From contig DATANV010000015.1 in the NCBI GenBank assembly GCA_036266075.1, forward strand, positions 88,566 to 152,565: 64,000 bases of DNA. Direction: 5' to 3'. This DNA comes from VRUE01 sp036266075. GTDB taxonomy: Bacteria > Actinomycetota > Thermoleophilia > Solirubrobacterales > 70-9. This document shows, piece by piece, positions 35,233 to 45,753 of the stretch (position 1 is the first letter of the stretch; every line of letters starts with the position of its first letter). The notes below the pieces were generated by a model. The model searched no databases and was not told where the DNA came from. It was given only the letters and a program-made list of their open reading frames with translations. A program made the translations under genes and the position numbers.

Positions 35233-35233
<1 letters not shown>
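34790..35233 (+). CDS. Small heat shock protein, Hsp20 family
   Basis: 147 residues from the ATG at 34790. The alpha-crystallin domain spans ~40-135: FSPNVDVYYCGEPQRAVVKVDLAGVDLNQVGIEV, then LAIVGERPVQETEGRVYQQVEIPSGPFRRVVEL and ASYEDGVLRIDLPL. It holds unfolding proteins for refolding or degradation. The stop TAG shares its last base with the lon GTG, so the chaperone and the protease are translationally linked. Confidence 0.93.
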
Positions 35234-37623
<2,390 letters not shown>

Positions 37624-37628
37624 GCGGA

Positions 37629-39183
37629 ATGGAGGCAGCCGGTGCGCTTGGCAGGAGCGGCTTCTCGACCTACGTCGAGGCGCTCCGCGAGGCCGTGCGG
37701 GCACGCTCGCGGGCCTTCTGGATCGTCGCCGGGCTGACCACCCTCGCGGCAGCGCTGCGTTTCGCGACGCTCGGCGTCCAGTCCTACCACCACGACGAGA
37801 TCGTCACCGCCAGCCGCGTTCTGCGCGACGGCTTCTGGCACGCGATGGACGCGGTCGGCTTCAGCGAGTCGGCGCCGCCCCTCTACTACGCGCTCGCCTG
37901 GGTCTGGACCCAGATCACAGGCACGGGCGAGTTCGGCCTGCGCTCGCTTTCGGCGGCGGCCGGCGTCGCCACCGTGCCGGTCGCCTACCTGCTCGGCACC
38001 GAGCTGCGCGGCCGCCGCGCCGGGATCGCCGCGGCGGCGTTCGTCGCCGTCAACCCGATGCTCCTCTGGTATTCGCAGGAGGCGCGCGGCTACGCCCTCC
38101 TTTCGCTCCTCACTGCCGTCGCCGCCCTCTACTTCGTCCGCGCGTTGAACGGTCCGCGCAAGGGGGAGGGGGCGGCGGGACCTGGCGTTTTGGGGGATCG
38201 CCTCGGCGCTTGCGCTGGCGACCCACTACTTCGCGATATTCCCGGTTGCGCTCGAGGGGCTCTGGCTGCTCTGGCGACGGGGGAGGGCTGCGCTCGGTGG
38301 GCTGGCGATCGTCGCTGTGACCGGCCTCCTGCTGGCGCCCTTGGCGATCCACCAGATGTCTTACGGGCACGCCGAGTGGATCGGAGGTCGCAGTCTTGGC
38401 CACCGGCTCTGGGAGGCCGGCGTCACCTTCGCCGTCGGTGAGACCGGCGACGTGATCGCCCGGCCGGAGATAGTCCTGCCCGCGGTCGTGCCGCTGCTCG
38501 CAGGGCTCGGCGCGTTGCTGGCGATCGCCGCGCGCGGCGATCGCGGCGATCGGCATGCCGCCGGTCGCATGCTGGCGCTCGCCGCGGCCACCGTCGTCGC
38601 CCCTGTCGCCCTGGCGCTGCTGGCTCCGGGCAAGGACTACATCCTCGCCCGCAACCTGCTGCCCGCCGCGGTGCCGCTGCTGGCGGCGGTGGCGGTTGGG
38701 GTGAGCCTGCGGCGGGCGCGCCGGGTGGGCATCGCGCTGGCCACCGTGCTGGTCGCCTACTCGCTGGCCTTCTCGATCTGGGTGAGCGCCTCGCCCTCCC
38801 TGCAGCGCCCCGACTGGAATGCCGTTGCGGCGAAGCTGGGCGAGCCGGCGGCGCCGCGGGCGATGGTGACCTGGACGCTCGGCGCCGCCTCGCTGCGCTA
38901 CTACCTCTCGACCGGCTCCTTCCAGGTGCGGCCCGCGGAAGGTTTCTCCTGGTTCGTGCACGAAGTCGACTTCGTCTCCGACGGCGAGGCGCCGCCCGTG
39001 CGGCAGTCCTTGTTGGGGCCACGTTTCCGGCCGGCCGGGGTAGAGCGCGCCGGACGCCTCTGGGTGCGGCGCTACACGCTGCCCGGCGACGACCTCGCCC
39101 ACCTGCGCCTGCGGACGATCCGTGAGACCGACCTCGGCTTCCGCTCCAACGGCGTCCTCCTGGACGGGATTGGACCCGGTTGA
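37629..39183 (+). pseudogene. GT39/PMT-like membrane glycosyltransferase, split by a +1 frameshift
   Basis: Two frames make one protein. The first (from ATG 37629, 5 nt after lon) has the GT39-like start: helix FWIVAGLTTLAAALRFATLG, the conserved SYHHDEIVTA, ESAPPLYYAL and NPMLLWYSQEARGYAL. At the G-rich tract 38161-38180 similarity jumps to the next frame: RRDLAFWGIASALALATHYF, then helices through KDYILARNLLPAAVPLL, to the TGA at 39183. One extra base in the tract explains it. This may be a true mutation or a homopolymer sequencing error; programmed shifting is not excluded. The intact protein would transfer sugars from lipid carriers at the membrane. Confidence 0.75.
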
Positions 39184-39245
39184 GGCCGGGAACCCGGCTG
39201 AGAGATATCCTGAGCGTCCCCCGGAGACTTCAGCGAGGAGATGGC

Positions 39246-39674
39246 ATGAGCAAGACCAAAGCGACGCAGGCCGCGGACATCTACTCCACGGCGCGCGAAA
39301 ACCCGTACGTGCAGCGCCTGATTGAGGACGAAGAGCTGCGCGACAGTCTGCGCAACGCCTTCGAAGCGGCCCGCGGCGCCTACTCACGGGCGACCGGCAA
39401 CGGCAAGGGCACCGTCAAGGCTGTGACTAGCGACAAGAAGGTCCAGAAGGACCTGCGTTCGGCCGCCGAGAGCCTGCGCGAAGCTTCCGAGCAGCTGCGG
39501 GCGCCGAAGAAGCGCAAGAAGAGCCGTCTCGGCCGCCTGATCCTCTTCGGTCTGATTGCGGCAGCTGTCGCGCTGGTGCTGAGCGAGGACGCGCGCAAGA
39601 CCGTCCTCGACGCCCTCTTCGGCGCCGAGGAGGAGTTCGAGTACACCAGCACCACCAGCATCAACGGCAGCTGA
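39246..39674 (+). CDS. Small membrane protein with basic linker, unknown
   Basis: 142 residues; GAGGAG stands 7 nt before the ATG. The first 85 residues are charged and helical (YVQRLIEDEELRDSLRNAFEAAR, KKVQKDLRSAAESLREASEQL). A Lys/Arg patch KKRKKSRLGR leads into one transmembrane helix (LILFGLIAAAVALVL), then an acidic tail. Similar cytoplasmic-helix plus anchor proteins occur in actinobacteria without known role. Its stop overlaps the left arm of the second nested inverted-repeat element. Confidence 0.75.
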   Translation: MSKTKATQAADIYSTARENPYVQRLIEDEELRDSLRNAFEAARGAYSRATGNGKGTVKAVTSDKKVQKDLRSAAESLREASEQLRAPKKRKKSRLGRLILFGLIAAAVALVLSEDARKTVLDALFGAEEEFEYTSTTSINGS

Positions 39675-39790
39675 CGCGGTCCAGGCGTTGCCATACGGCG
39701 TCCTCGGTCGGCTGGCTGCGGGTCACGCACTAATGCGCTCCCCTTGCCAGCCTCCCTGCGTCCTTGTCTGGCAATACCTGGACCGCATCA
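39672..39790. repeat. Second nested inverted-repeat element, 22-bp outer arms
   Basis: Outer arms 39672-39693 (contains GCGGTCCAGGCGTTGCCA) and 39769-39790 match as reverse complements with 3 mismatches in 22. The 75-nt spacer holds an inner pair GGCTGGC (39710-39716) / GCCAGCC (39746-39752) and a small apical CGCA-CTAA-TGCG. The architecture, though not the sequence, copies the element at 30824-30940. It fills the gap before the TetR gene. Confidence 0.8.
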
Positions 39791-39798
39791 GCCCGCAC

Positions 39799-39804
39799 TA
39801 GACT
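39799..39804 (+). promoter_or_regulatory. Candidate -10 box of the TetR gene
   Basis: TAGACT is 6 nt before the ATG at 39811; no Shine-Dalgarno. Fits the leaderless pattern. Confidence 0.45.
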
Positions 39805-39810
39805 GGACCG

Positions 39811-40419
39811 ATGGAGGCAGCTACCAAAGAGCGCGAGCTGAGCGGCGAAAAGGCCCAGCGCATCGTCGACTCGATGCGCGAGAGCGTCGCCAAGCGCGGC
39901 GCCGCCGGCTCGACCTTCGAGCACGTTGCCCGCGAGGCCGGGGTCAGCCGCGGCTTGCTGCACTACTACTTCGGGACCAAGGAGCGGCTGCTGGTCGAGG
40001 TCGTGCGCCGCGACGCCGAGATCCGCGTCGCCCGGCTCGACGAGCCGCTGGCCAAAGCCGCCACTGTCGATGACGTGGTCGACGTGCTCGTCGCCAACCT
40101 CACCGACCTGATCGAGAACGAACCCGGCTTTTTCCTCCTCCTCTACGAGCTGTTCAGCGCCGGGCGGCGCAATCCCGAGATCCGCCACGAGGTAGGCCAG
40201 CTCTTCGACCGCACCCGCTCGCACGTCGCCGAGGTGCTCGAGGCAAAGGAGCGCGAGGGGGTTCTCGGCCTCCGCTACGACGCCGAGGCGATCGTCGCCT
40301 ACCTCTTCGCGGTCGGCGACGGCTTCGCCCTGCAGGCGCTGTCCGATCCCGAGCGCGACGTTAGCGCTGCCCTGGAGGCCGGCGCCGCCTCGGCCCGCTT
40401 CCTGCTGGCTGGCGAGTAG
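39811..40419 (+). CDS. TetR-family transcriptional repressor
   Basis: 202 residues. The N-terminal HTH is at ~28-65: RGAAGSTFEHVAREAGVSRGLLHYYFGTKERLL, with the TetR signature LLHYYFGTKERLLVEV. The rest is the helical ligand-binding/dimerisation domain (DDVVDVLVANLTDLIENEPGFFLLLYELF). It precedes an MMPL transporter gene on the same strand, whose start is preceded by TGGCT-N4-AGCCA; the same motif occurs at two other genes in the window. TetR proteins bind such palindromes, so this is the best candidate regulator, by inference. Confidence 0.9.
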   Translation: MEAATKERELSGEKAQRIVDSMRESVAKRGAAGSTFEHVAREAGVSRGLLHYYFGTKERLLVEVVRRDAEIRVARLDEPLAKAATVDDVVDVLVANLTDLIENEPGFFLLLYELFSAGRRNPEIRHEVGQLFDRTRSHVAEVLEAKEREGVLGLRYDAEAIVAYLFAVGDGFALQALSDPERDVSAALEAGAASARFLLAGE

Positions 40420-40438
40420 CGCCGGTTCCCGAGCCCGG

Positions 40439-40480
40439 GTAGGCGCTTTAATCGCCCATAGGGTGGACTAAAGCGCCTAC
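40439..40480. terminator. Intergenic hairpin between TetR and MMPL genes
   Basis: GTAGGCGCTTTA (40439-40450) pairs perfectly with TAAAGCGCCTAC (40469-40480). The core CATAGGGTGGACTAA resembles those of the hairpins at 33655 and 42778. It lies 19 nt after the TetR stop and may end that transcript. Confidence 0.6.
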
Positions 40481-40524
40481 GGCGTGATCCCCCTCACAGA
40501 CGGCGGCCGTTCGCTGCGAGAAGC

Positions 40525-40538
40525 TGGCTAACCAGCCA
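40525..40538. promoter_or_regulatory. TGGCT-N4-AGCCA palindrome at the MMPL gene start
   Basis: TGGCTAACCAGCCA ends one base before the MMPL ATG (40539). Two other copies occur upstream of the di-iron/SCP2 gene and the aldehyde dehydrogenase gene. Likely TetR operator; if the true start is the ATG at 40551 the site is in the leader. Confidence 0.6.
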
Positions 40539-42755
40539 ATGCGTGAGCCGATGACGAGACTCGCCGGTTTCCTGGGCCGCAGGCGCCGCTGGGTGTTGGG
40601 CGGCTGGGTACTCGTCCTGCTGCTTGCCATGCCGCTCGCCTCGCGCCAGACCGAACACCTCACCGGCGGCGGCTTCGACGTCCCAGGCAGTCAGTCCAAG
40701 GCGGTCAGCGATTCGCTGGAACGCGACTTCGGCGGCGAGGCGGACGGCATCGCCGTGCTGTTCGTGGGCGAAGGGGCCACGGCGCCGACCGCCGCAGGGA
40801 CCGCCGTCGATCGCGTGCGCCGGGCGGTCGCCGGCGTCGAGGACCTGGCCCTGCCGCCGGCCGTCGCGCGCCGTGCCGAGCTGCAACTGCGGCGCGAGGG
40901 AACGGCGATGCTGCCCCTGCGCAGCGACCTGCCCTCGGACAAGCTGATCGATCCGGCGGCGACGCTGCGCGAAGACCTCGACCCGGGAATCGCGCAGGGT
41001 GGCGTGACCACCTACCTCGCGGGCCAGCCGACGATCTGGGCAGGCATGCAGGAACTCTCCAAGGAAGACCTCTCCAAGGCGGAGGCGTCCGGCTTCCCGA
41101 TCGTCGCGATCATCCTGCTCGTCGTCTTCGGCTCGCTGGCCGCGGCGGCGCTGCCGCTGGCGCTCGGCTTCGTCAGCGTGATCGTCACCGGCGCCTTGAT
41201 CTACTTCATCTCGCTGGAGATGGAGACCTCGGTCTTCGTCACCAACATGGCCTCGATGATCGGCATCGGCGTCGCGATCGACTACTCGCTCTTCATTCTC
41301 GCCCGCTACCGCGAGGAGCGGGCGGCGGGCCGCAGCGAGGACGAGGCCCGCGCCGAGGCGCTCTCTACCTCCGGCCTGGCGGTGACCTTCTCGGGTCTGG
41401 CGGTGATCGTCTCGCTGGCCGGTCTCTGGATGGTCGACAACCAGGCGCTGCGCTCGATGGCGCTCGGCGCGATGACCGTCGTCGCCGTCTCGATCCTCGC
41501 CGCGACGACCTTGCTGCCCGCTTTGATCGCGATGCTCGGCGACCGCGTTCTACCCGGCGGCATCGTCGCCCGTGTCCTGAGCTTCTTCAGGCACTCTGTC
41601 TTCAGGCGGCCCAGGCAGCCCGCCGCGGACCGCGTCGCTTTTTGGGAGCGCTGGACCGCCGCGATCATGGCCCGCCCGTGGACCGCAGTGGTCGCGGTCA
41701 GCGGCGTGCTGCTCTTCCTCGCCATCCCCGTGCTCTCGCTGACGACCGGGACCGAGGCCCTCCAGCAGTTCCCCAAGGACAGCGACGTCCGGATCGGCAA
41801 CCAGTTGGCCTCCGGGCAGCTCGGCGGCGGCACCGACCCGGTACAGATCGTCGCCGCTTTCGATTCGGGAGCAGCCGCCAAGGCGAACCATCCCGCGGTT
41901 GCCGAGTTCGAGCGAACGCTGGCGCAGACGGCCGGGGTCAGCTCGGTGGCGCCGCCCAGCTTCGTGGGCGACAGCGTCCTGATCCAGGTCACCTCGCGGG
42001 CGGGCAGCGAGTCCGATGCCGCGGTGGCCCTGGTCGACCGCCTGCGCGACTCGGTCGTGCCGTCGACCCAGCTGGCCTCCGTCGCGACGGTCGACGTCGG
42101 CGGCGAGACGGCGCGCAGCCACGACGTGCGAACGCTGATCAGCGGCTCGATGTGGAAGATCGTCCTCTTCGTCTTGGCGCTCAGTTTCCTCGTCCTGATG
42201 GCGATGCTGCGCTCGCTGCTGCTGCCGCTCAAGGCGGTGCTGATGAACCTGCTCTCGATCGGCGCCGCTTTCGGCGTTCTCGTCGCCGTCTTCCAGTGGG
42301 GCTGGCTAGACAGCCTGCTCGGCTTCGAAAGCCAGGGTGCGCTCGACACGATCAACGTGCCGCTGATCTTCGCCGTCGTCTTCGGTCTCTCGATGGACTA
42401 CGAGGTCTTCCTCATGTCGCGGATTCGCGAGCGCTACATGCGCCACGGCGACAACGAGCGCGCCGTCGCCGAGGGCTTGGCGACCAGCGCCCGTACGATC
42501 TCCTCGGCGGCGCTGATCATGACCTGCGTCTTCGCCGTCTTCGTCCTCACCGGCGTGCCCTCTATCAAGGAGCTGGGGCTGGGCTGTGCGGTCGCGATCG
42601 CCTTCGACGCGACCCTGGTGCGGCTGATCCTCGTGCCCGCAGCGATGAAGTTGCTCGGCGGCTGGAACTGGTGGATGCCTTCTTGGCTCGACCGCCTGCT
42701 GCCTGACTTCTCGTTCGAGCGCGGCAGCGGCGAGCCCGAGCCCGCCGAGGCCTAA
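40539..42755 (+). CDS. MMPL/RND-family transporter
   Basis: 738 residues (734 if the ATG at 40551, MTRLAGFLGRRRRW, is used). The layout is the same as for the protein at 10926-13058: two halves each with a single helix, an external domain and five helices. Proton-coupling motifs are VAIDYSLFILARYREER in the first half and LSMDYEVFLMSRIRERYMRHGDN in the second. Family members move lipids, glycolipids or drugs across the membrane. The TetR gene just upstream and the palindrome at its start point to ligand-controlled expression. Confidence 0.92.
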   Translation: MREPMTRLAGFLGRRRRWVLGGWVLVLLLAMPLASRQTEHLTGGGFDVPGSQSKAVSDSLERDFGGEADGIAVLFVGEGATAPTAAGTAVDRVRRAVAGVEDLALPPAVARRAELQLRREGTAMLPLRSDLPSDKLIDPAATLREDLDPGIAQGGVTTYLAGQPTIWAGMQELSKEDLSKAEASGFPIVAIILLVVFGSLAAAALPLALGFVSVIVTGALIYFISLEMETSVFVTNMASMIGIGVAIDYSLFILARYREERAAGRSEDEARAEALSTSGLAVTFSGLAVIVSLAGLWMVDNQALRSMALGAMTVVAVSILAATTLLPALIAMLGDRVLPGGIVARVLSFFRHSVFRRPRQPAADRVAFWERWTAAIMARPWTAVVAVSGVLLFLAIPVLSLTTGTEALQQFPKDSDVRIGNQLASGQLGGGTDPVQIVAAFDSGAAAKANHPAVAEFERTLAQTAGVSSVAPPSFVGDSVLIQVTSRAGSESDAAVALVDRLRDSVVPSTQLASVATVDVGGETARSHDVRTLISGSMWKIVLFVLALSFLVLMAMLRSLLLPLKAVLMNLLSIGAAFGVLVAVFQWGWLDSLLGFESQGALDTINVPLIFAVVFGLSMDYEVFLMSRIRERYMRHGDNERAVAEGLATSARTISSAALIMTCVFAVFVLTGVPSIKELGLGCAVAIAFDATLVRLILVPAAMKLLGGWNWWMPSWLDRLLPDFSFERGSGEPEPAEA

Positions 42756-42777
42756 ACCGTCGCTCACGAGCCCCGCG

Positions 42778-42816
42778 CCGGTAGTTAACCCCCCCATATG
42801 GTGGATTAATCGCCGG
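42778..42816. terminator. Intergenic hairpin between MMPL and amidase genes
   Basis: CCGGTAGTTAACC pairs imperfectly with GGATTAATCGCCGG around CCCCATATGG. The left arm shares CCGGTAGTTA with the hairpin at 33655-33691 and the core CATATGGTGGATTAA parallels that at 40439-40480. Confidence 0.55.
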
Positions 42817-42836
42817 CAAGCCCCCCGGCGGATGGC

Positions 42837-42842
42837 TAGGAT
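42837..42842 (+). promoter_or_regulatory. Candidate -10 box of the amidase gene
   Basis: TAGGAT lies 10 nt before the ATG at 42853, with no Shine-Dalgarno. Confidence 0.35.
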
Positions 42843-42852
42843 CGTTTAGCTA

Positions 42853-44280
42853 ATGGGAGGACAGGCGATTAGGGTCGACGAGGATGTCGTCTTTGCGGGC
42901 GCCGCGCGTCAGGCTGAGATGGTGCGCAGCGGCGAGGTCTCGCCGACCGAGCTGGTGCGCCTCTGCTTGGATCGGATTGGCCGGCTCGATCCGGAGCTGA
43001 ATTCCTTTCGGATCGTTCTCGCCGAACGGGCGCTGCTCGAGGCGGAACAGGCCGAGGCGCGTGTGCGGGGAGGCGACGAGCGGCCGCTGCTCGGAGTGCC
43101 GATTGCGCTTAAGGATGAAGTCGACCTCGCCGGCGAGACGACCACCAGGGGAACCGATGCCTTCCCCGATCGGATCGGAAACGACTCCGAGATGGTCAGG
43201 CGGCTGCGCGAGGCGGGCGCGATCGTGGTCGGCAAGACGCTGCTGCCGGAGCTGGCGATCTGCGGCTTCACGGAGTCCGCAACCTGGGGTGTCACCCGCA
43301 ACCCCTGGGACCCGCAGCGCACTCCCGGTGGCTCGAGCGGCGGCAGCGCTGCCGCGGTCGCCGCCGGCCTGGTGCCGATCGCGTCGGCCTCCGACGGGGC
43401 GGGCTCGATCCGGATCCCCGCCGCCAGCTGTGGCCTCTTCGGCCTCAAGCCGCAGCGCGGCCGAATCTCGCTGGAGCCGCGTTTGGAGCACTGGAACGGC
43501 CTCTCGGTCAATGGCTGTGTCAGCCGCAACGTCCTCGACACGGCCCTCTGGCTCGATGTCGCTGCGGGCGACTCGCCGGAGCCTGGCGCGCCGCCGCCGC
43601 CCGAGCGGCCCTTCATCGAGGCGGCGCGCACCCCACCCGGCCGGTTGCGGATCGCCCACTCGACGCTCGCCCCTCGCGCGGTGGCGCCGCCGGCCGTCTC
43701 CGCCGATGCGCGGCGCGCGGTCTCCGATACGGCCGAGCTGCTGCGCTCGCTGGGCCACGTAGCCGAGCCCCGCGACCCCAACTGGGGCCAGATCGGCAAC
43801 CACACGGTGCCGCGCTACCTGCGCGGAATCGCCGAAGACGTCGACGGGGTGCCGCTGCCGGAGCGGCTCGAACGCCGCACCCGGGCGATGGCGCGGCTCG
43901 GCAGGCTCGTGCCGGCCGGCGTCTTCGAGTCCGCGCGCCGGGCGGAACAGGCCGACGCGGCGCGGGTCAACGCGATCTTCGAGGATTTCGACCTATTGAT
44001 GACGCCGGTGATGGGCGGCACGGCGCTGCCGGTGCGGCGCTGGGAGGGTCGCGGCGGGCTCTCGACCCTGCTCGGCATGAGCCGCTTCTATCCCTACTGC
44101 CTGCCCTGGAATCACCTCGGCAACCCAGCCATGTCGGTGCCGGCGGGCTTCGCCGCCGACGGCATGCCGCTCGCGGTGCAAGTGATCGCTCGCCCGGGCG
44201 AGGAGGCAACCCTGCTCTCGCTCGCCGCCCAGCTCGAGACCGAGCGACCCTGGGCGGACCGCCGCCCGCCGATCTCCTAG
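42853..44280 (+). CDS. Amidase-signature family hydrolase
   Basis: 475 residues. The Ser-cisSer-Lys triad is complete: Lys in GVPIALKDEVD (~88), cis-Ser in TPGGSSGGSAAAVAAGLVPIA (~158-163) and nucleophile Ser in ASDGAGSIRIPAASCGLFGLKP. Enzymes of the family hydrolyse amides; GatA, fatty-acid amide hydrolases and 6-aminohexanoate hydrolases belong here. There is no gatB/gatC nearby, so a catabolic or lipid-amide role is more likely than tRNA amidation. Converges with the di-iron gene. Confidence 0.92.
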   Translation: MGGQAIRVDEDVVFAGAARQAEMVRSGEVSPTELVRLCLDRIGRLDPELNSFRIVLAERALLEAEQAEARVRGGDERPLLGVPIALKDEVDLAGETTTRGTDAFPDRIGNDSEMVRRLREAGAIVVGKTLLPELAICGFTESATWGVTRNPWDPQRTPGGSSGGSAAAVAAGLVPIASASDGAGSIRIPAASCGLFGLKPQRGRISLEPRLEHWNGLSVNGCVSRNVLDTALWLDVAAGDSPEPGAPPPPERPFIEAARTPPGRLRIAHSTLAPRAVAPPAVSADARRAVSDTAELLRSLGHVAEPRDPNWGQIGNHTVPRYLRGIAEDVDGVPLPERLERRTRAMARLGRLVPAGVFESARRAEQADAARVNAIFEDFDLLMTPVMGGTALPVRRWEGRGGLSTLLGMSRFYPYCLPWNHLGNPAMSVPAGFAADGMPLAVQVIARPGEEATLLSLAAQLETERPWADRRPPIS

Positions 44281-44288
44281 AGGCCTGC

Positions 44289-45575
44289 CTAGCCGAAGAC
44301 TTTGCGCAGGCGGACGATCTCGCGCAGCTTGCCGCGCGGGCGGAGCCGGCGCTGGAGCATCATCTGCAACGGCTTCGCGTCGGGCTTGCCCATCGCGACG
44401 AAGTCGGCCCAGCTTGCCTCCAGGACGACGGTCGGCGCGGGCGCCTCGCCGGGCTCGGCGCGGGTCGAGCCGTTATCGATCGTCACGTGCCATGGCTCGG
44501 CGTCGCTGAAGCGGTACTGGTAGACGAGCGGCGAGCCGTTCGCGGCCGCTGGGTCGGCAACCCGCTTGACGACGTCGAAGTAGAGCCGCTGCGTCTCGGG
44601 CGTGGGGCTGGGCGCGATCACGTCCGGCGGCCCGAGGACGCCGGCCTCCATCAACTTGACCTGACGTTCCGCGACTTCCTCAGGCGTGGCCTCAGGGTCG
44701 AAGGGGAAGACGCCCGGCGGCATCTCCTCGGTCGGGTAGCCGATCGTCCGCCAGCGCTGGCGGATCAGTTTGAGGCCGAAGGCGAAGATTTCCTCCAGCG
44801 AGAAGCCGTAGCACTCGGTGTATTCGCGATCCAGGTTCGGCGGGTAGAAGACGGCGGGACCGTAGGGCAGGGTTTCACGCAGCAGCTCGACGACGGCCGC
44901 TTTGCACTCGGCCGACGCAGGATGCTCGTCAGCCAACAGCTCGGAGAGCACCTTGACGCCGAAGCCGATGTGGCGCTGCTCGTCGCGGGAGACGTTGCCC
45001 ATTCCTTCGCTGAAGCCGGGCATCGTTTCCTCCGAAGCGAAGAAGTCCTCGATGAAGTGCTGGCCGGGCTGCGCGAGCGAGCCCTCGACGATCAGGTGGT
45101 AGAGGGTGATCGCCTGCGCGTACTTGGGCAGCGAGCGGTCCTTGCGCAGTTCCTCGGCCATCCGGTCGAGGCGGTCGAAGATGCCGCGGTAGCCCCAGTT
45201 GAGCTGCGGCATCGTCGAGGAGAGCGTCTGCTCGATCGAGTCGCCGCCGACCCCGATCACCTCCTTGAAGAAGCGGTGGAAGAAGACCGAGTGGCGGACC
45301 TCGTCGACCTGCTGAGTGGCGAGGAAGTAGGACTGCTCCTCGGTCGGCGCGGCGGTGATGTATGGGGCGAGGGTGTCCGCGACCCGGTCCTCGCCGTAGT
45401 AGAACATCGAGTAGATCCACATCGCCGAGCGCCGCTGGATGTCGCTGAGCGCCTCCCAGCCCTCGCGATCCTTGGAGAAGTCGAGGTCGTAGGCGCTCCA
45501 GTTGCCCTGCTCCCAGCGCTTGTAGAGGTCCTCGTAGGTGATGTTGTCCATCAGGCTCTGCGACGCGACGCTCAT
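44289..45575 (-). CDS. Ferritin-like di-iron oxidase domain fused to an SCP2-like domain
   Basis: 428 residues from the ATG at 45575, preceded by AAGGAGAG. Residues ~1-300 are an R2/ferritin-like four-helix domain with metal ligands in YYGEDRVAD (first Glu), QVDEVRHSVFFHRF (ExxH), LYHLIVEGSLAQPGQHF (Glu) and SRDEQRHIGFG (ExxH). Residues ~320-428 (YQYRFSDAEPWHVTIDNGSTRAEPGEAPAPTVVLEASWADFVAMGKPDAKPLQ) resemble an SCP2 sterol-carrier fold. The fusion suggests oxidation of a hydrophobic ligand held by the SCP2 part. It is not a functional ribonucleotide reductase R2 as judged by this context. Operator-like palindrome 64 nt upstream. Confidence 0.85.
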   Translation of the reverse strand: MSVASQSLMDNITYEDLYKRWEQGNWSAYDLDFSKDREGWEALSDIQRRSAMWIYSMFYYGEDRVADTLAPYITAAPTEEQSYFLATQQVDEVRHSVFFHRFFKEVIGVGGDSIEQTLSSTMPQLNWGYRGIFDRLDRMAEELRKDRSLPKYAQAITLYHLIVEGSLAQPGQHFIEDFFASEETMPGFSEGMGNVSRDEQRHIGFGVKVLSELLADEHPASAECKAAVVELLRETLPYGPAVFYPPNLDREYTECYGFSLEEIFAFGLKLIRQRWRTIGYPTEEMPPGVFPFDPEATPEEVAERQVKLMEAGVLGPPDVIAPSPTPETQRLYFDVVKRVADPAAANGSPLVYQYRFSDAEPWHVTIDNGSTRAEPGEAPAPTVVLEASWADFVAMGKPDAKPLQMMLQRRLRPRGKLREIVRLRKVFG

Positions 45576-45638
45576 GGCTCTCCTTCGGCGGCGGGGAAGG
45601 TCCCCGGATTGCTGGGTTCCCCGGAGGTTATCGCGATC

Positions 45639-45654
45639 CTGGCTAGCCAGCCAG
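45639..45654. promoter_or_regulatory. TGGCT-N4-AGCCA palindrome upstream of the di-iron gene
   Basis: CTGGCT-AGCC-AGCCAG is a perfect 6-bp-arm palindrome, 64 nt before the ATG at 45575, where an operator would overlap the promoter. Same motif as at 40525 and 59513. Confidence 0.65.
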
Positions 45655-45711
45655 TTTCTCCCCCACCCCGCGGGCACGATGACGATTCGCAGTCGGCGCA
45701 CCCCCCAAGGA

Positions 45712-45745
45712 GAGGCTGCGGCGCCTCGTGGGGCGCCGCAGCCTC
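45712..45745. terminator. Strong hairpin downstream of the lipase gene
   Basis: GAGGCTGCGGCGCC (45712-45725) pairs perfectly with 45732-45745 around a 6-nt loop. It lies 9 nt beyond the lipase stop on the minus strand. No U-run follows, as is common for actinobacterial terminators. Confidence 0.75.
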
Positions 45746-45753
45746 GAATCTGC

